A stretch of 6,787 nt of DNA, from NCBI GenBank assembly GCA_023621895.1, contig JAMOAF010000704.1:1-6787 (forward strand). Direction: 5' to 3'. The notes under the pieces are model-generated. The model was given only the letters and a program-made list of their open reading frames with translations. It was not told where the DNA came from and made no database searches. Both the position numbers and the translations under genes were made by a program. This DNA comes from Planctomycetota bacterium. Lineage in GTDB: Bacteria > Planctomycetota > Planctomycetia > Pirellulales > Thermoguttaceae. This document shows positions 6,513 to 6,787 of the stretch, in pieces. How positions within the stretch are numbered: position 1 is the stretch's first letter; every line of letters begins with the position of its first letter.

Positions 6513-6787
6513 GTGTGGACGCTCGCCAGAGAATGACTTTCCTCTCATGAGGCAACCGATTTGGTGACTGTCGACATTGGCGATTGCAGCACGGGCATCT
6601 ACTGAGAGCTTAAACAGCGCACACCCTAGGCTACGCAATTCCGACGGCGCAGCATCAGCAGCAATGGTGGCTTCCACGACCCCTTGACGCGGCTCAGATT
6701 CGCACAACTTCGGCGGACTTTCGATCCGTAACACTTCGGGCTTGTCTCGCAGAGGGTTTTTGTCGCACTCAAACCGTTCGTATCGCC
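6513..6787. other. Unassigned right-hand region with a weak open frame
   Basis: No gene is called here. Base composition is somewhat less GC-rich than in the coding parts. On the minus strand one frame is open from the right edge (YERFECDKNPLRDKPEVLRI, then ESPPKLCESEPRQGVVEATI) and continues through the copy 2 repeat into the end of the barrel gene, stopping at 6168. The part right of about 6540 reads like plausible protein. The frame then overlaps the barrel gene antisense by over 200 bp, which a real gene would rarely do. It could be the decayed 3' end of a neighbouring gene, or chance. I recognise no family. Confidence 0.3.

Noticed and set aside
6168..6734. Minus-strand frame of 188 codons as a complete gene
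   Set aside because: It overlaps the well-supported barrel gene antisense by about 215 bp, and the first Met is not preceded by a ribosome binding site. At most its right-hand part may be a remnant.
1..6787. CRISPR array, tRNA, rRNA or transposase
   Set aside because: No regularly spaced repeats, no tRNA cloverleaf elements and no transposase motifs were found on either strand.

Overview
The window most likely comes from the chromosome of a planctomycete (Planctomycetota). It is GC-rich throughout. It carries a very large exported protein that combines a carbohydrate-binding-like domain, a hydrazine-synthase-alpha-like propeller, two c-type heme sites and a formylglycine-generating-enzyme-like domain. 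It also carries a Tat-exported enolase-superfamily protein and an outer-membrane barrel of the BBP7 type. This combination is characteristic of that phylum; the assignment rests on protein resemblance recalled from memory, not on a search.

Layout. Positions 1-384 (minus strand) hold the N-terminal 128 codons of a mandelate racemase/muconate lactonizing enzyme-like protein that runs off the left edge. Upstream of it on the same strand, 56 bp away, lies the 4.3 kb multidomain gene (441-4706, possibly starting at 4775). The two probably form one transcription unit reading leftwards. A stretch of about 570 bp (4776-5348) separates this unit from a divergently transcribed gene on the plus strand (5349-6383) for an outer-membrane beta-barrel protein. 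From 6384 to the right edge no gene can be assigned with confidence; only a weak open frame on the minus strand enters from the edge.

How the parts may fit together. Both minus-strand proteins carry export signals (Sec-like for the large one, Tat-like for the enolase-superfamily one), so both probably act in the periplasm or at the cell surface. A sugar-binding-like module, a redox-capable diheme module and an acid-sugar-type enolase fold suggest breakdown of a carbohydrate or an organic acid, but no substrate can be read from the sequence. The barrel protein is probably a separate unit.

Non-coding signals. A near-identical 36-bp repeat occurs on both sides of the barrel gene (4976-5011 and 6474-6509), each copy bounded by complementary CCTCGC/GCGAGG arms. 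Directly at the barrel gene's stop codon lie two interlocked perfect inverted repeats (8 bp and 9 bp arms in the order a-b-a'-b'). They could form alternative hairpins or a pseudoknot and have no T-tract. A perfect TATAAT sits about 160 bp upstream of the barrel start, preceded by a 6-bp hairpin.
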